Shown: positions 1 to 8,576 of the stretch, piece after piece
Position numbering within the stretch: position 1 is the first letter of the stretch
Layout of the letters: each line of letters starts with the position of its first letter
Assembly: GCF_038396755.1 (NCBI RefSeq)
Contig: NZ_CP149822.1
Coordinates: 1,488,001-1,552,000, forward strand
From: Chitinophaga pollutisoli
Lineage (GTDB): Bacteria; Bacteroidota; Bacteroidia; Chitinophagales; Chitinophagaceae
Reading direction: 5' to 3'
Length of the DNA stretch: 64,000 bases
Translations under genes and position numbers: made by a program
Notes under the pieces: generated by a model
What the model was told of the DNA's origin: nothing
What the model saw: only the letters and a program-made list of their open reading frames with translations
Databases searched by the model: none

Positions 1-918
1 GTTGTCGGTATTGGCCGGCAGCGCGGTCGTTCCCCGGATGCTGATATTGGGCAGCATGTTGGGGTTGGAGCCGGCCAGGTTGTTCTCCGCGAGGCGGAAC
101 GACGGGTCGTAGGCCTGGATGCTGGACAGGATATTTTGCGGGTTGAATCGCTTGAGCTCCTCTCCTGTGATCGTTACGGCGGAACCGGTGTAGTTATCGC
201 GCTTGATACGCTGGTAACCGGTGATCACCACGTCTTTCATGGACTGCACATCGGTGAGCAGTTTCACATCCAGCTGCGTGCGCTTGCCGGGTTTCACTTC
301 CTGGGCCTTGTAGCCGATGAAGGAGTAGACAAGCGTGGCGTTGGGGGGAACGTTGTTGATCTGGTAGCGGCCGTTGTCGTTGGTTTTGGTACCGTTGGTC
401 GTGCCTTTAACAAGCACGGTTACTCCGGGCAATGCGAGGCCCTGTTCATCGGTAACTGTACCTTGCACGGAGGCCTGTTGCTGCGGGATGGCCGTGAGGT
501 CCTGCCGGGCCGGAGCGCTGGTTGCGGGCTGCGCTGTGGGTGCCGTAGCGGGTGCGGCGGACGTGTTGGCCTTTTCCTTTTTGTAAATAATGTAATCGTT
601 GCCGGATGCATGTTCCGCTTCGAGCCCGAAGGCGGCGAGGTAGCGGTTGATGTAGGTGATGACGGCTTCGCCGGCATGCGGAGGCGGAGGGTCTACCTGG
701 AGATTACCCACGGTGTTGCCCATGTAATTGATCCGGACGCGGAGCGCTTTCTCCATGTCGGCGAGCACGCGTTTAAGCGGCATCTTGCGGCCTCCCGGTT
801 CCTGGTACGAAAGGGCCGTTTCCCTTTGCGGCAAGTCATTTGCCGAAGCAGCTTGTGCGGCGCCCACTGTAAGGCACATCGCCAGCGTCAGGCATCGGCC
901 GGCGTTGAATTGTCCCAT
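1..918 (-). CDS. SusC-type TonB-linked outer membrane receptor, N-terminal part (runs off the window)
   Basis: This is the first 306 codons of a SusC/RagA-type TonB-dependent transporter; the rest lies before base 1. The protein opens with a signal peptide (residues 1 to about 26). A secretin/TonB short N-terminal (STN) domain follows at about 47-115, then a carboxypeptidase-regulatory-like beta-sandwich at about 148-225 (GTVTDEQGLALPGVTV). The TonB plug begins with DVVITGYQ near 235, and the usual ISIRG motif of SusC lies close to the window edge. In this family the STN domain signals to a periplasmic FecR protein, and FecR and ECF sigma genes lie directly upstream on the same strand. The barrel and substrate are not visible; glycan or peptide uptake is inferred from the family only. 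Confidence 0.93.
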   Translation of the reverse strand, partial: MGQFNAGRCLTLAMCLTVGAAQAASANDLPQRETALSYQEPGGRKMPLKRVLADMEKALRVRINYMGNTVGNLQVDPPPPHAGEAVITYINRYLAAFGLEAEHASGNDYIIYKKEKANTSAAPATAPTAQPATSAPARQDLTAIPQQQASVQGTVTDEQGLALPGVTVLVKGTTNGTKTNDNGRYQINNVPPNATLVYSFIGYKAQEVKPGKRTQLDVKLLTDVQSMKDVVITGYQRIKRDNYTGSAVTITGEELKRFNPQNILSSIQAYDPSFRLAENNLAGSNPNMLPNISIRGTTALPANTDN

Positions 919-1079
919 AGCAATGTAGATTTAGGTTGGTTGTTAGTCACGATGTCTTTTTCGTTGCTCATCCATCAGGCAATAATTTTCCCTATCGCGC
1001 CGCTGCATGCCGCGGGCGTAGTCCGGTTACCCGGTGTTTAATAAATATGTATGCTGATAAATTTTCTCCTTTAAACTTT

Positions 1080-2096
1080 CTACTGTCCCTCTTTCTTACG
1101 GATCACATAACTGTCTTTCCCGTTTTCCGTGATCGTGATATCAAAAGACCGCGACAATGTTTTGAAAAACACGTCGATATGATCGGTCGGTATTGTTCCG
1201 GTGAATGTTTCTTTCAGCATGGCGGTATCTTCCAGCTGTACTTTCACGCCGGTGTTTTCCTGCAGGGCCAGCAGCACTTCGGCCAGCGTGGCGTCATGGA
1301 AAATGAGGCGCTGCTGTTGCCAGGCGGCGTACTGCACGGGATCTACCTGGTTATTGGTCAGCTCCCGGCGCTCGGCGGACCAGGTGACCATATCCCCGGG
1401 TTTCATGGCGATCAGCGCCGTATCTTTCCGGTTAAGTTTCAGGTTCACCTTCCCGTTTTGCAATACCACCTGCGTTTGCACGCGGCGGGTGTTCACGTTG
1501 AAGGCGGTCCCCACTACCTGGATGTCTACGTCATCCGTATGAACGATAAATTTCCGGTTGGCGGCGAGGTGCTTCACTTCGAAGAAGGCTTCCCCACCCA
1601 GCCACACTTCCCGCGTTGAGTCGGCGTGCCATACGGCAGCATATTTTACCGTGGAATTTACATTGAGGCAAACTTCCGAGCCGTCGGGCAGGGTGATGTT
1701 CTTCACATCGCCGTAACCGGTGGCCATGGTTACAAATTCTTTTTCCGCTTCCTTTCCCTGGAGCCATACGATCGCCAAGAGACCGATGATGGCGGCCGCG
1801 GCGGCCCATGGCAGCCAGCGCACCAGGGTGCGGCGGCTATTGCGGGCGGGCGCTGCATCGATGGAGGCCACTACTTTCGCCCAGGTTGCTTCCTGCATGG
1901 ATGCTTCCGGAACGGCTTCTCGCTCGTCCGTCATCAGCAACCAGTCTGCCGCGGCCTGTACGGTAGCCGCATGTTCCGGGTGCCGGCGCGTCCACGCTTC
2001 CCACTCTTCCGTGAAGCGGATGTCCTTTTGGAGGACCCACTCCCGGAATCCGGGCTGCGATAAGAAGTATTCCAACGTGAAAGTCTGGTCGGCCAT
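1080..2096 (-). CDS. FecR family anti-sigma factor with DUF4974 domain
   Basis: A 338-residue inner-membrane anti-sigma factor. The N-terminal cytoplasmic part (1-90) would bind the ECF sigma factor. One hydrophobic segment at about 94-113 spans the membrane. The periplasmic FecR domain follows at about 121-225 (LPDGSEVCLNVNSTVKY, WLGGEAFFEV, VVGTAFNVN), and the C-terminal DUF4974-like region at about 262-330 ends in YVIRKK. The gene lies between the sigma factor gene (upstream) and the SusC gene (downstream), all on the minus strand. By family knowledge, substrate binding at SusC is relayed through its STN domain to FecR, which then releases or activates the sigma factor. Confidence 0.95.
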   Translation of the reverse strand: MADQTFTLEYFLSQPGFREWVLQKDIRFTEEWEAWTRRHPEHAATVQAAADWLLMTDEREAVPEASMQEATWAKVVASIDAAPARNSRRTLVRWLPWAAAAAIIGLLAIVWLQGKEAEKEFVTMATGYGDVKNITLPDGSEVCLNVNSTVKYAAVWHADSTREVWLGGEAFFEVKHLAANRKFIVHTDDVDIQVVGTAFNVNTRRVQTQVVLQNGKVNLKLNRKDTALIAMKPGDMVTWSAERRELTNNQVDPVQYAAWQQQRLIFHDATLAEVLLALQENTGVKVQLEDTAMLKETFTGTIPTDHIDVFFKTLSRSFDITITENGKDSYVIRKKEGQ

Positions 2097-2173
2097 GATG
2101 ATTACTTATACAGGTAAAGCAGGTGGCAAGGAAAATCTTAGCGCCGCTCCCCGTTATTTCTTGAATATTTTTT

Positions 2174-2815
2174 TCAGTATATAAATCCGTTCCCAAGGAA
2201 AGTGATTGCAAAAACGATTTTGTCGCTGTTGTCTTTTAAATATTTCAGCGCTTTGGAGAGCAATACGTAGGCCGAATTGACGGAAAGGGACATGATATCC
2301 GCGGTTTCGCGGGTGTCGAGGCCGTGATAATAACGGAGGTACAAAACTTCCTGCTGCCGCGGCGGCAGTTCGGACATCACGCCCGCCAGGCGCGCCCTGC
2401 GCTGCAGATCGTTTTGCCGGCCGATAAGATCGTCTTCGGGGGATGATGCGGGCGCATCGTAAAAGGTATCGTCGTCCTGCAACACGAGTTGTTTGCCGAG
2501 GTGACGGAGAATGCGCCGTTTGAGGCTGGAAAGCAAATAATACCGGATGGAATCCGTGGAAGAAAGCCCGTTCCTCCCCTGCCAGATGCTAACGAATACA
2601 TCGTGGATGGCGTCCTGCACGAGGGTCTCGTCTGCATGTACCTTCATGCCATAGCCGAAAAGCGGGCGGAAGTGCTGCCGGTAGATATAATCCAGCGCGC
2701 CACGGTCGCCTTCTTTCACTTTATTCCACAGGGCCGGGTCGGACAGGTGGGCGTACCTCCCGCCCGCCTCAATAATATGTTCTGTACCGTTGCTCAATGC
2801 CGTTAAAGATAACAA
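2174..2815 (-). CDS. ECF (RpoE-type) RNA polymerase sigma factor
   Basis: A 213-residue sigma-70 family ECF factor. Region 2 lies at about 45-110 (IYRQHFRPLFGYGMK, VQDAIHDVFVSIW) and region 4 at about 150-200 (LPPRQQEVLYLRYYHGLDTR then a helix-turn-helix ending LSKALKYLK). The C-terminal FAITFLGNGFIY tail is hydrophobic. It is the first gene of the sigma, FecR, SusC series and so probably drives transcription of the receptor region. The ATG at 2815 is the first in frame; a later start would still keep both regions. Confidence 0.95.
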   Translation of the reverse strand: MLSLTALSNGTEHIIEAGGRYAHLSDPALWNKVKEGDRGALDYIYRQHFRPLFGYGMKVHADETLVQDAIHDVFVSIWQGRNGLSSTDSIRYYLLSSLKRRILRHLGKQLVLQDDDTFYDAPASSPEDDLIGRQNDLQRRARLAGVMSELPPRQQEVLYLRYYHGLDTRETADIMSLSVNSAYVLLSKALKYLKDNSDKIVFAITFLGNGFIY

Positions 2816-2841
2816 GGGGAATGGTGGAATGCAACAGAAAA

Positions 2842-2865
2842 GGCTCCCCTGCCTGCCGGTGAGCC
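2842..2865 (-). terminator. Hairpin after aroQ
   Basis: GGCTC and GAGCC arms, extended by CC/GG pairs, lie between the aroQ stop and the sigma factor start. Read on the minus strand the stem is followed by TTTTCT, which is the form of a weak rho-independent terminator for the ubiX-aroQ pair. Confidence 0.5.
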
Positions 2866-2891
2866 CTTATCATGCAGAAAATCAACTACTT

Positions 2892-3311
2892 TCAACGTTC
2901 CAGAAAAAAACGGACGGCCAGGTCGTACCCTTTCATCCCTAAACCGGTAATCACCCCTACCGCGTTGCCGCCGGAGATGGACTTATGCCGGAACTCTTCC
3001 CGCGCGTACACATTACTGATATGCACCTCCACCACGGGCGTCTTGATGGCTGCGATGGCGTCGCGGATGGCGTAGGAATAATGGGTATACGCACCGCCGT
3101 TGAAGATGATGCCGTCGTAAGAGAACCCCAGTTCCTGCAATTTGTCGATCAGCACGCCTTCCACATTGCTTTGGAAATACGTCAGCTCCACGTTCGGGAA
3201 CGCGGTTTTCAGGGTTTCAAAATACTGTTCGAAGGAAATCTTTCCGTAAACTTCCGGTTCGCGCTTGCCCAACAGGTTGAGGTTGGGGCCGTTGATGATG
3301 GCTATTTTCAT
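2892..3311 (-). CDS. aroQ: 3-dehydroquinate dehydratase, type II
   Basis: Type II dehydroquinase of 139 residues, the usual length, acting in the shikimate pathway (3-dehydroquinate to 3-dehydroshikimate). The sequence opens with IINGPNLNLLGKREPEVYG; Arg17 and Tyr22 match the lid arginine and catalytic tyrosine. The FNGGAYTHYSYAIRDAI and VEVHISNVYAREEFRHKS blocks, with the catalytic histidine and substrate-binding residues, are all present. It lies 25 bases after ubiX on the same strand and is probably cotranscribed with it. Confidence 0.97.
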   Translation of the reverse strand: MKIAIINGPNLNLLGKREPEVYGKISFEQYFETLKTAFPNVELTYFQSNVEGVLIDKLQELGFSYDGIIFNGGAYTHYSYAIRDAIAAIKTPVVEVHISNVYAREEFRHKSISGGNAVGVITGLGMKGYDLAVRFFLER

Positions 3312-3336
3312 GTGATGGATTGCTGATTGTTATAAC

Positions 3337-3897
3337 TTATTCCCCCCAACGGAAGGTATCGTGGTCGAGCCCCGCCAGGTCGATGACGCGGTCCACCACC
3401 GTGGCTGCCACGTCCTCGATCGTTTGCGGCCGGGAGTAAAACGAAGGCGTTGCCGGGCAAATAATGCCCCCCGCTTCAGTCACCGCCTGCATATTCCGGA
3501 TGTGTACCAGGTTGTAAGGCGTATCGCGCAGCACGCAGATGAGCTTCCGGCGCTCTTTCAGCACCACGTCGGCCGCCCGCGTGATCAGGTCGTTGGAGAT
3601 CCCGCCGGCAATGCGGCCCAGGGTGCCCATCGAGCAGGGACAAATAATCATGGTGCCGAAACGCCCGCTGCCACTGGCGAAAGGGGCATGGAAATCGCCC
3701 TGCGAAAAAAACGGGAACGGCAACTGCTCGTACCCCTTCTCATCCAGCTCGGTTTCCCAGACCGTCTTCGCATTCTCGGTCATCACAATGGCCACCTGGT
3801 CGATCTGCTCCTTCATCCCGGCCAGCTTTTGCAGGAGCTGCCGGGCGTAAATGGACCCGCTGGCCCCGGTAACCGCCACAACTATACGATGCTTCAT
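3337..3897 (-). CDS. ubiX: UbiX family flavin prenyltransferase
   Basis: A 186-residue flavoprotein of the UbiX/Pad1 family. It prenylates FMN with dimethylallyl phosphate to make the cofactor of UbiD-type decarboxylases. The nucleotide-binding GASGSIYA motif lies at about 11-18. The conserved CPCSMGTLGRIAGGISNDLI block and the VLRDTPYNLVHIRNM segment are intact. Bacteroidota of this type use menaquinone, so the usual partner is a UbiD-like decarboxylase, but none is seen in this window. Start ATG at 3897; aroQ follows 25 bases downstream. Confidence 0.94.
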   Translation of the reverse strand: MKHRIVVAVTGASGSIYARQLLQKLAGMKEQIDQVAIVMTENAKTVWETELDEKGYEQLPFPFFSQGDFHAPFASGSGRFGTMIICPCSMGTLGRIAGGISNDLITRAADVVLKERRKLICVLRDTPYNLVHIRNMQAVTEAGGIICPATPSFYSRPQTIEDVAATVVDRVIDLAGLDHDTFRWGE

Positions 3898-3916
3898 ACG
3901 GCAAATCTACAAAAAA

Positions 3917-3960
3917 CACGGTCCTGTTAAAAAGCATTTACACTTTTCAACACGACCGTG
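3917..3960 (-). terminator. Extended hairpin after ytxJ
   Basis: CACGGTC and GACCGTG arms with inner pairing of GTTGAAAAG to CTTTTTAAC. On the minus strand the stem is followed directly by TTTTTTG, consistent with termination of the lipoprotein-ytxJ transcript just ahead of ubiX. Confidence 0.55.
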
Positions 3961-3978
3961 CCATGGGTGAATATTTTC

Positions 3979-4302
3979 TTAGCTCATCTCAGTCAGTTCC
4001 TCCATGCGGATGGACATATGGCTTTCGTCGTACACACATTCCCCGTTGCGGATGAGCAATACCTGCGGAGATTCGTGCTCCACACCGAACTTTTCCGCGA
4101 TCCGGTTGGAAACCGGGCGGTAACGGATCAGATCGAGGTAATAAAACTCCCACCCTTCGGGCGCCACCGATCTTTCCAGCCGCGATTTGACCATACCGCT
4201 GGTAGGGCAGCGCGTGCTGTGTTTAAAAATGACCACAGGGTGGTCGAACGACCGGTGCTGGATCTGGTCCAGCTGTTCTTCACTTTCCAGGGTTGTCCAC
4301 AT
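3979..4302 (-). CDS. ytxJ: YtxJ-type bacillithiol-system thioredoxin-like protein
   Basis: A 107-residue thioredoxin-fold protein of the YtxJ (DUF2847) family, thought to act as a monothiol bacilliredoxin-like factor in bacillithiol-using bacteria. The signature FKHSTRCPTSGM lies at about 27-38 with a single reactive cysteine. The SNRIAEKFGVEHESPQVLLI block contains the cis-proline segment of the fold. It is cytoplasmic, with no signal peptide. It starts 18 bases after a tiny lipoprotein gene and is probably cotranscribed with it. The function is family-based; no bacillithiol synthesis gene is seen in the window. Confidence 0.9.
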   Translation of the reverse strand: MWTTLESEEQLDQIQHRSFDHPVVIFKHSTRCPTSGMVKSRLERSVAPEGWEFYYLDLIRYRPVSNRIAEKFGVEHESPQVLLIRNGECVYDESHMSIRMEELTEMS

Positions 4303-4320
4303 ATCCTACAAAGATAATGA

Positions 4321-4461
4321 CTAACAATTTTTGTTTTGCTCGTGCTGCACTTTCGTGATCTTCATCGGGCAACCCAGCTTCTGGGAAGCACAGGAAGAAA
4401 ACAAGGCGGCTACTACTGCCACCGCACAAATTATACCGAATATACGGCGTGCTGAACTCAT
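4321..4461 (-). CDS. Small putative lipoprotein (46 residues)
   Basis: A short gene on the minus strand, ATG at 4461 and TAG at 4321-4323. The product begins with a basic MSSARR segment, a hydrophobic stretch (IFGIICAVAVVAALF) and a lipobox-like FSSC, so Cys24 would be lipidated. The mature part is only about 23 residues, with the motif LGCPMKITKV and a C-terminal cysteine. It lies 18 bases upstream of ytxJ. The lipoprotein signal, the position and the compact spacing support a real gene; the function is unknown. Confidence 0.65.
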   Translation of the reverse strand: MSSARRIFGIICAVAVVAALFSSCASQKLGCPMKITKVQHEQNKNC

Positions 4462-4512
4462 AGTCTGCGTTTTAGTAATTGAACGAAATTTCATAGGCCT
4501 GGATTGTAGAAC

Positions 4513-4544
4513 TTTGTGATCTGTATTTTGTGACGTTATTTTGC
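4513..4544 (+). promoter_or_regulatory. Possible Bacteroidota-type promoter for the Mur ligase gene
   Basis: TTTG at 4513-4516 and TATTTTGC from 4537 are 20 bases apart, close to the TTTG-N19-21-TAnnTTTG pattern of the primary Bacteroidota sigma factor. The -7 element matches imperfectly. The predicted transcript would have a leader of roughly 90 bases before the ATG at 4636. Confidence 0.35.
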
Positions 4545-4635
4545 AAATATATACATTATATTAAAAAAAACAATCCTATGTGTTGCCGGCGGCATGGAAC
4601 GGATGACGAACGGGACCGCAATTGAACCTGAAGTT

Positions 4636-6009
4636 ATGGCAAATGTACATTTTATAGCGATAGGCGGCAGTGTGATGCACCAGTTGGCGATCGCGCTGAA
4701 GCACAAGGGGTACCGGATTACGGGCAGCGACGACGAAATTTTCGAGCCTTCGCGTACCAACCTCCGCCTGGCGGGCATATTGCCCGATTCCCTGGGCTGG
4801 GACCCCTCCCGTGTAACGGCAGACCTTGATGCCGTGATCCTCGGCATGCATGCCCGGGCGGACAATCCCGAGTTGCTGCGCGCCCAGGAACTGAAGCTAC
4901 CTATCTACTCTTTCCCGGAGTACATTTACCAGGAAAGCCGCAACAAAACCCGCGTGGCCATCGGCGGCAGCCACGGTAAAACGACCATTACCGCTATGGT
5001 CATGCACGTTTTACAACAGTGCCAGATGCAGTTCGACTACCTGGTGGGCGCCCGGCTCGAAGGTTTTGCGCAGTCCGTTAACGTCACAAATGCCCCCCTC
5101 ATTGTGTGCGAAGCGGATGAATATCCGGCTTCCGTCATCGAAAAACGGCCGAAATTCCATTTTCTGCATCCCCAGATCGCCGTTTTGAGCGGGATCGCCT
5201 GGGATCATATCAACGTGTTCCCCACCTTCGAAAACTACCTGGAACAGTTCGCCATCTTCATCCGGACGATGGAACCGGGCGGGAGGCTGATCTATAATGA
5301 AACCGACGACACCCTCCGCCAGCTGGTGGAAAAGGAAGGCCAACACCTCGTGCTGGAGCCCTACGGCATGCCGGAGCACGTAATCCGCAACGGGATCACC
5401 CGCGTGCGCTTCGGGAACGCTTCCACCGATCTGCTGGTATTCGGCGGGCATAACCTCCTGAATATCCACGCCGCGCTGCTCGTGTGCCGGGCCCTCGGCG
5501 TGGGCGACATCGACTTCCTGGCGGCCATCGCCTCTTTCAAAGGCGCGGCCAAAAGGCTGGAACTGGTGACTAAAAACGAGGAAACGGCCATTTACCGCGA
5601 CTTCGCCCACGCGCCTTCCAAGGTGAAAGCCACTATCCAGGCGCTGAAAGACCAGTACCCGGAGCGCAAACTTATTGGCGTATTGGAATTGCATACTTAC
5701 AGCAGTTTGAACGCGGGATTCATGAAAGAATATGCCGGCGCACTGGATCCGGCGAACGAAGCGGCGGTTTTCTACAGCGGGCATGCCCTGGAGATCAAAC
5801 GGATGCCGTATCTTGAGCCCGCAGTGATCCGGGAAGGCTTCGGCCGGAAGGATCTGCAAGTTTTCACCAGCCGCGCCGACCTGGAAAAATGGCTCGACGG
5901 CCGTTCCTATTCCCATACCAACCTCCTGCTCATGAGCTCCGGCGATTACGAAGGGCTCGACCTGGCGGGATTGAAAAAATATTTACCGGTTCAGAAACCT
6001 CAATCATAA
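4636..6009 (+). CDS. mpl: Mpl-type Mur ligase (UDP-MurNAc:L-Ala-gamma-D-Glu-meso-DAP ligase)
   Basis: A 457-residue cytoplasmic Mur ligase, most like the recycling ligase Mpl, which joins the murein tripeptide to UDP-MurNAc. The Rossmann-type N-terminus reads VHFIAIGGSVMHQLAIAL, the ATP-binding P-loop GSHGKTT lies at about 111-117, and the middle and C-terminal ligase domains include CEADEYPAS and RDFAHAPSKVKATI. I choose the ATG at 4636 because family members begin a few residues before the HFIAIGG motif; an in-frame ATG at 4594 would add 14 unmatched residues. The dipeptide epimerase at 43 kb would be a further step in murein peptide recycling. Confidence 0.92.
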   Translation: MANVHFIAIGGSVMHQLAIALKHKGYRITGSDDEIFEPSRTNLRLAGILPDSLGWDPSRVTADLDAVILGMHARADNPELLRAQELKLPIYSFPEYIYQESRNKTRVAIGGSHGKTTITAMVMHVLQQCQMQFDYLVGARLEGFAQSVNVTNAPLIVCEADEYPASVIEKRPKFHFLHPQIAVLSGIAWDHINVFPTFENYLEQFAIFIRTMEPGGRLIYNETDDTLRQLVEKEGQHLVLEPYGMPEHVIRNGITRVRFGNASTDLLVFGGHNLLNIHAALLVCRALGVGDIDFLAAIASFKGAAKRLELVTKNEETAIYRDFAHAPSKVKATIQALKDQYPERKLIGVLELHTYSSLNAGFMKEYAGALDPANEAAVFYSGHALEIKRMPYLEPAVIREGFGRKDLQVFTSRADLEKWLDGRSYSHTNLLLMSSGDYEGLDLAGLKKYLPVQKPQS

Positions 6010-6011
6010 TA

Positions 6012-6788
6012 ATGTCTGCTTTACAACTTACCCGTCCCCTCGCCGTGATCGACCTGGAGACTACCGGCACAAACGTTGCCACCGACCGAATCATTGAAAT
6101 CGCTGTCATCAAGGTGATGCCGGACCGTTCCGTGCAGCGCAAGGTAAAGCGGATCAACCCCCAGATGCCTATCCCGTCGGCCAGCACGGCCATCCACGGG
6201 ATTAAGGACGAAGACGTGGCCGACGCGCCTACCTGGAAGCAGGCGGCCAACGAATTCCGCCAGTTCCTGGAGCATTGCGATATCGCCGGGTACAATTCCA
6301 ACCGGTTCGATATCCCCATGCTGGTGGAGGAATTCCTCCGCGTGGGCCTGGAATTCGATGTAAAAGACCGTCGTTTTGTGGACGTACAGAAGATTTTCCA
6401 CCTGATGGAAAAGCGTACCCTCAGCGCCGCGTACAAATTTTACTGCGACAAAGACCTGACCAACGCGCACAGTGCCGAAGCGGATGCCGTGGCTACTTTC
6501 GAGATCCTGGAAGCCCAGCTGGTGCGGTACTCCGAGCAGCTGAAAGCGGATGTGGACGCCCTCGCACAGTTCACCAAGGAAGACGAATACGTGGATTTCG
6601 CCCGCAGGATCGTGCGGCAGAACGGCACGGAAATTTTCAACTTCGGCAAGTACAAGGGCCGCCCCGTGCGCGATGTGCTGAAACAGGAGCCCCAGTACTA
6701 CGACTGGATGATGAAAGCCGAGTTCCCGCTTAACACGAAAGAGAAACTGACGGAGATTTACCACGACATGATGCTAAAAAAACCATAA
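6012..6788 (+). CDS. DnaQ-like DEDDh 3'-5' exonuclease
   Basis: A 258-residue exonuclease. Exo I is IDLETTG with Asp14 and Glu16, Exo II lies in AGYNSNRFDIPML, and Exo III is HSAEADA with the catalytic His and Asp. This is the core of the DNA polymerase III epsilon/DnaQ fold. The C-terminal 90 residues (FNFGKYKGRPVRDVLKQEPQYYDWM) form the small extra domain often found in Bacteroidota versions. The ATG at 6012 lies 3 bases after the Mur ligase stop, so the two are probably cotranscribed. It may be a repair or proofreading nuclease; the exact substrate is not shown by sequence. Confidence 0.93.
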   Translation: MSALQLTRPLAVIDLETTGTNVATDRIIEIAVIKVMPDRSVQRKVKRINPQMPIPSASTAIHGIKDEDVADAPTWKQAANEFRQFLEHCDIAGYNSNRFDIPMLVEEFLRVGLEFDVKDRRFVDVQKIFHLMEKRTLSAAYKFYCDKDLTNAHSAEADAVATFEILEAQLVRYSEQLKADVDALAQFTKEDEYVDFARRIVRQNGTEIFNFGKYKGRPVRDVLKQEPQYYDWMMKAEFPLNTKEKLTEIYHDMMLKKP

Positions 6789-6858
6789 AAGTTAGTTCGT
6801 CCGGTAAAAAACCGGAGGATATTATCTATTTTCGCCATCCTTAAATCAATTCAGCTAA

Positions 6859-7587
6859 TTGGAAAAATTAGTTATCATACCCACTTACAACGAAAAAGAC
6901 AATATCGCGCGCATGATCGAGACGGTCTTTTCGTTGCAACAGGGGTTCCATATCTTAATTGTGGACGACGGCTCGCCGGATGGCACGGGCGCGATCGTGA
7001 AAGGCATGCAGCCGCAATATCCGGATCACTTATTTATCGAGGAAAGAAGCGGCAAGCAAGGGCTTGGCACCGCCTATATCCACGGTTTCCGCTGGGCGCT
7101 GGCCCGTACCTACCAATACATCTTCGAGATGGACGCCGATTTCTCGCATAACCCGAAGGATCTTATCCGCTTGTATGACGCCTGCGCCAACGGCGGGGCC
7201 GATGTGTCGGTGGGGTCGCGGTATGTGCCGGGCGGCAAAACGGAGAACTGGCCCTGGGACAGGGCAGTGCTCTCCTACGGCGCTTCCGTGTACGTGCGCT
7301 GCATCACCTGGATGCCCGTGAGGGATGCTACGGCAGGATTCGTTTGCTACACCCGCAAGGTGCTGGAAACCATTGATCTTTCCGACATCCGGTTCGTGGG
7401 TTACGCTTTCCAGATCGAGATGAAATTTACCGCCTGGAAGCTCGGTTTCCGGATCGCGGAAGTTCCCATTACATTTATAGATCGTAAAGAAGGCTATTCG
7501 AAGATGAGCAAGGGCATTGTGAAAGAAGGGATCTTCGGGGTGCTGAAGATCCAATGGCATAGCCTCTTCGGGAAAAAGCGCCGCTAA
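6859..7587 (+). CDS. Polyprenol-phosphate mannosyltransferase-like GT2 glycosyltransferase
   Basis: A 242-residue family 2 glycosyltransferase of the dolichyl/polyprenyl phosphate mannose synthase type, without extra membrane domains. It carries IIPTYNEKDNI at the start, DDGSPDGTG, the metal-binding EMDADFSHNP and GSRYVPGG. It would transfer a sugar from a nucleotide donor to polyprenyl phosphate at the inner face of the membrane. The start is a TTG at 6859, because MEKLVIIPTYNE is exactly where the family begins and no ATG fits. An EamA transporter gene follows 9 bases downstream. Confidence 0.92.
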   Translation: MEKLVIIPTYNEKDNIARMIETVFSLQQGFHILIVDDGSPDGTGAIVKGMQPQYPDHLFIEERSGKQGLGTAYIHGFRWALARTYQYIFEMDADFSHNPKDLIRLYDACANGGADVSVGSRYVPGGKTENWPWDRAVLSYGASVYVRCITWMPVRDATAGFVCYTRKVLETIDLSDIRFVGYAFQIEMKFTAWKLGFRIAEVPITFIDRKEGYSKMSKGIVKEGIFGVLKIQWHSLFGKKRR

Positions 7588-7596
7588 AATAGTGCA

Positions 7597-8481
7597 GTGA
7601 AGAAAGCGTTTATTGAACTCCACCTCTCCGTATTCCTCGCCGGGTTTACGGGCATCCTCGGCAAACTGATCACGCTGAATGAGGGATTGCTGGTCTGGTA
7701 CCGGCTCCTCATCACCGCCGTGACGATGTATTTCCTCTTCCGCTGGCAGGGGAAGCTGAAAAAACTGCCGCTCCGCGACGTGATGCGGATCGGAGGGGTC
7801 GGCTGCATCGTGGCGCTGCACTGGATTTTCTTCTACGGCAGTATCAAATACGCCAACGTTTCCATCGGTGTCGTCTGCTTCTCGCTCACCAGTCTTTTCA
7901 CCGCCGTTTTCGACCCGCTGATCAACCGCCGCCGGTTCGACAAGATGGAGATGTTTCTCAGCATGCTCACCCTGGCGGGCATCCTCCTGATTTTCCATTT
8001 CGATACGCAATACCGGACCGGCATCATCCTTGGCGTCATCTCCAGCATGTTCGCAGCGCTGTTTACCGTGCTGAACAAGCAGCTGGTGGTGAAATACGAC
8101 ACAGCCACCATAACGTTTTACGAACTGGGCGTGGGTTTCCTCGGACTTACGCTCCTCATGCCGGCCTACCTGGTCGCCTTTCCTGTTGAAAACATTCTCC
8201 CCAGCCTGCCCGATGCCATTTACCTGCTCATCCTTTCCTGGTTCTGTACGGTGATGATGTACACGCTGTCGATGAACGCGCTGAAGAAGATATCGGCGTT
8301 TACCGTCAACCTCTGCTTCAACCTCGAACCCTTATACAGCATCGTCCTGGCTTTCATCATTTTCCATGAAAACAAGCTGCTGCACAGCGGCTTTTACGGC
8401 GGGCTCGGGCTCATCCTCCTATCCGTAATACTACAGATGCTCCGCGTAGCACGCCAGGCGAAGCATGCACCCGCGCATTGA
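7597..8481 (+). CDS. EamA/DMT family transporter
   Basis: A 294-residue inner-membrane protein of the drug/metabolite transporter superfamily with two EamA repeats and about ten hydrophobic segments. Blocks include VFLAGFTGILGKLI, VGCIVALHWIFFYGSIKYA and, in the second half, FTVNLCFNLEPLYSIVLAF, a typical EamA signature. GTG is used as start at 7597, close behind the glycosyltransferase stop. The substrate is unknown. The close link to a polyprenol-phosphate glycosyltransferase could mean a lipid or sugar role, but this is only inference. Confidence 0.9.
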   Translation: MKKAFIELHLSVFLAGFTGILGKLITLNEGLLVWYRLLITAVTMYFLFRWQGKLKKLPLRDVMRIGGVGCIVALHWIFFYGSIKYANVSIGVVCFSLTSLFTAVFDPLINRRRFDKMEMFLSMLTLAGILLIFHFDTQYRTGIILGVISSMFAALFTVLNKQLVVKYDTATITFYELGVGFLGLTLLMPAYLVAFPVENILPSLPDAIYLLILSWFCTVMMYTLSMNALKKISAFTVNLCFNLEPLYSIVLAFIIFHENKLLHSGFYGGLGLILLSVILQMLRVARQAKHAPAH

Positions 8482-8576
8482 CCGTTTATCACCAAATGAC
8501 GGGAACTTGATCTGAAATGCCTTATTTTGCGATTATCCTAACCAACTTTACGAACTAAAAAATACTGAACTGGCTT

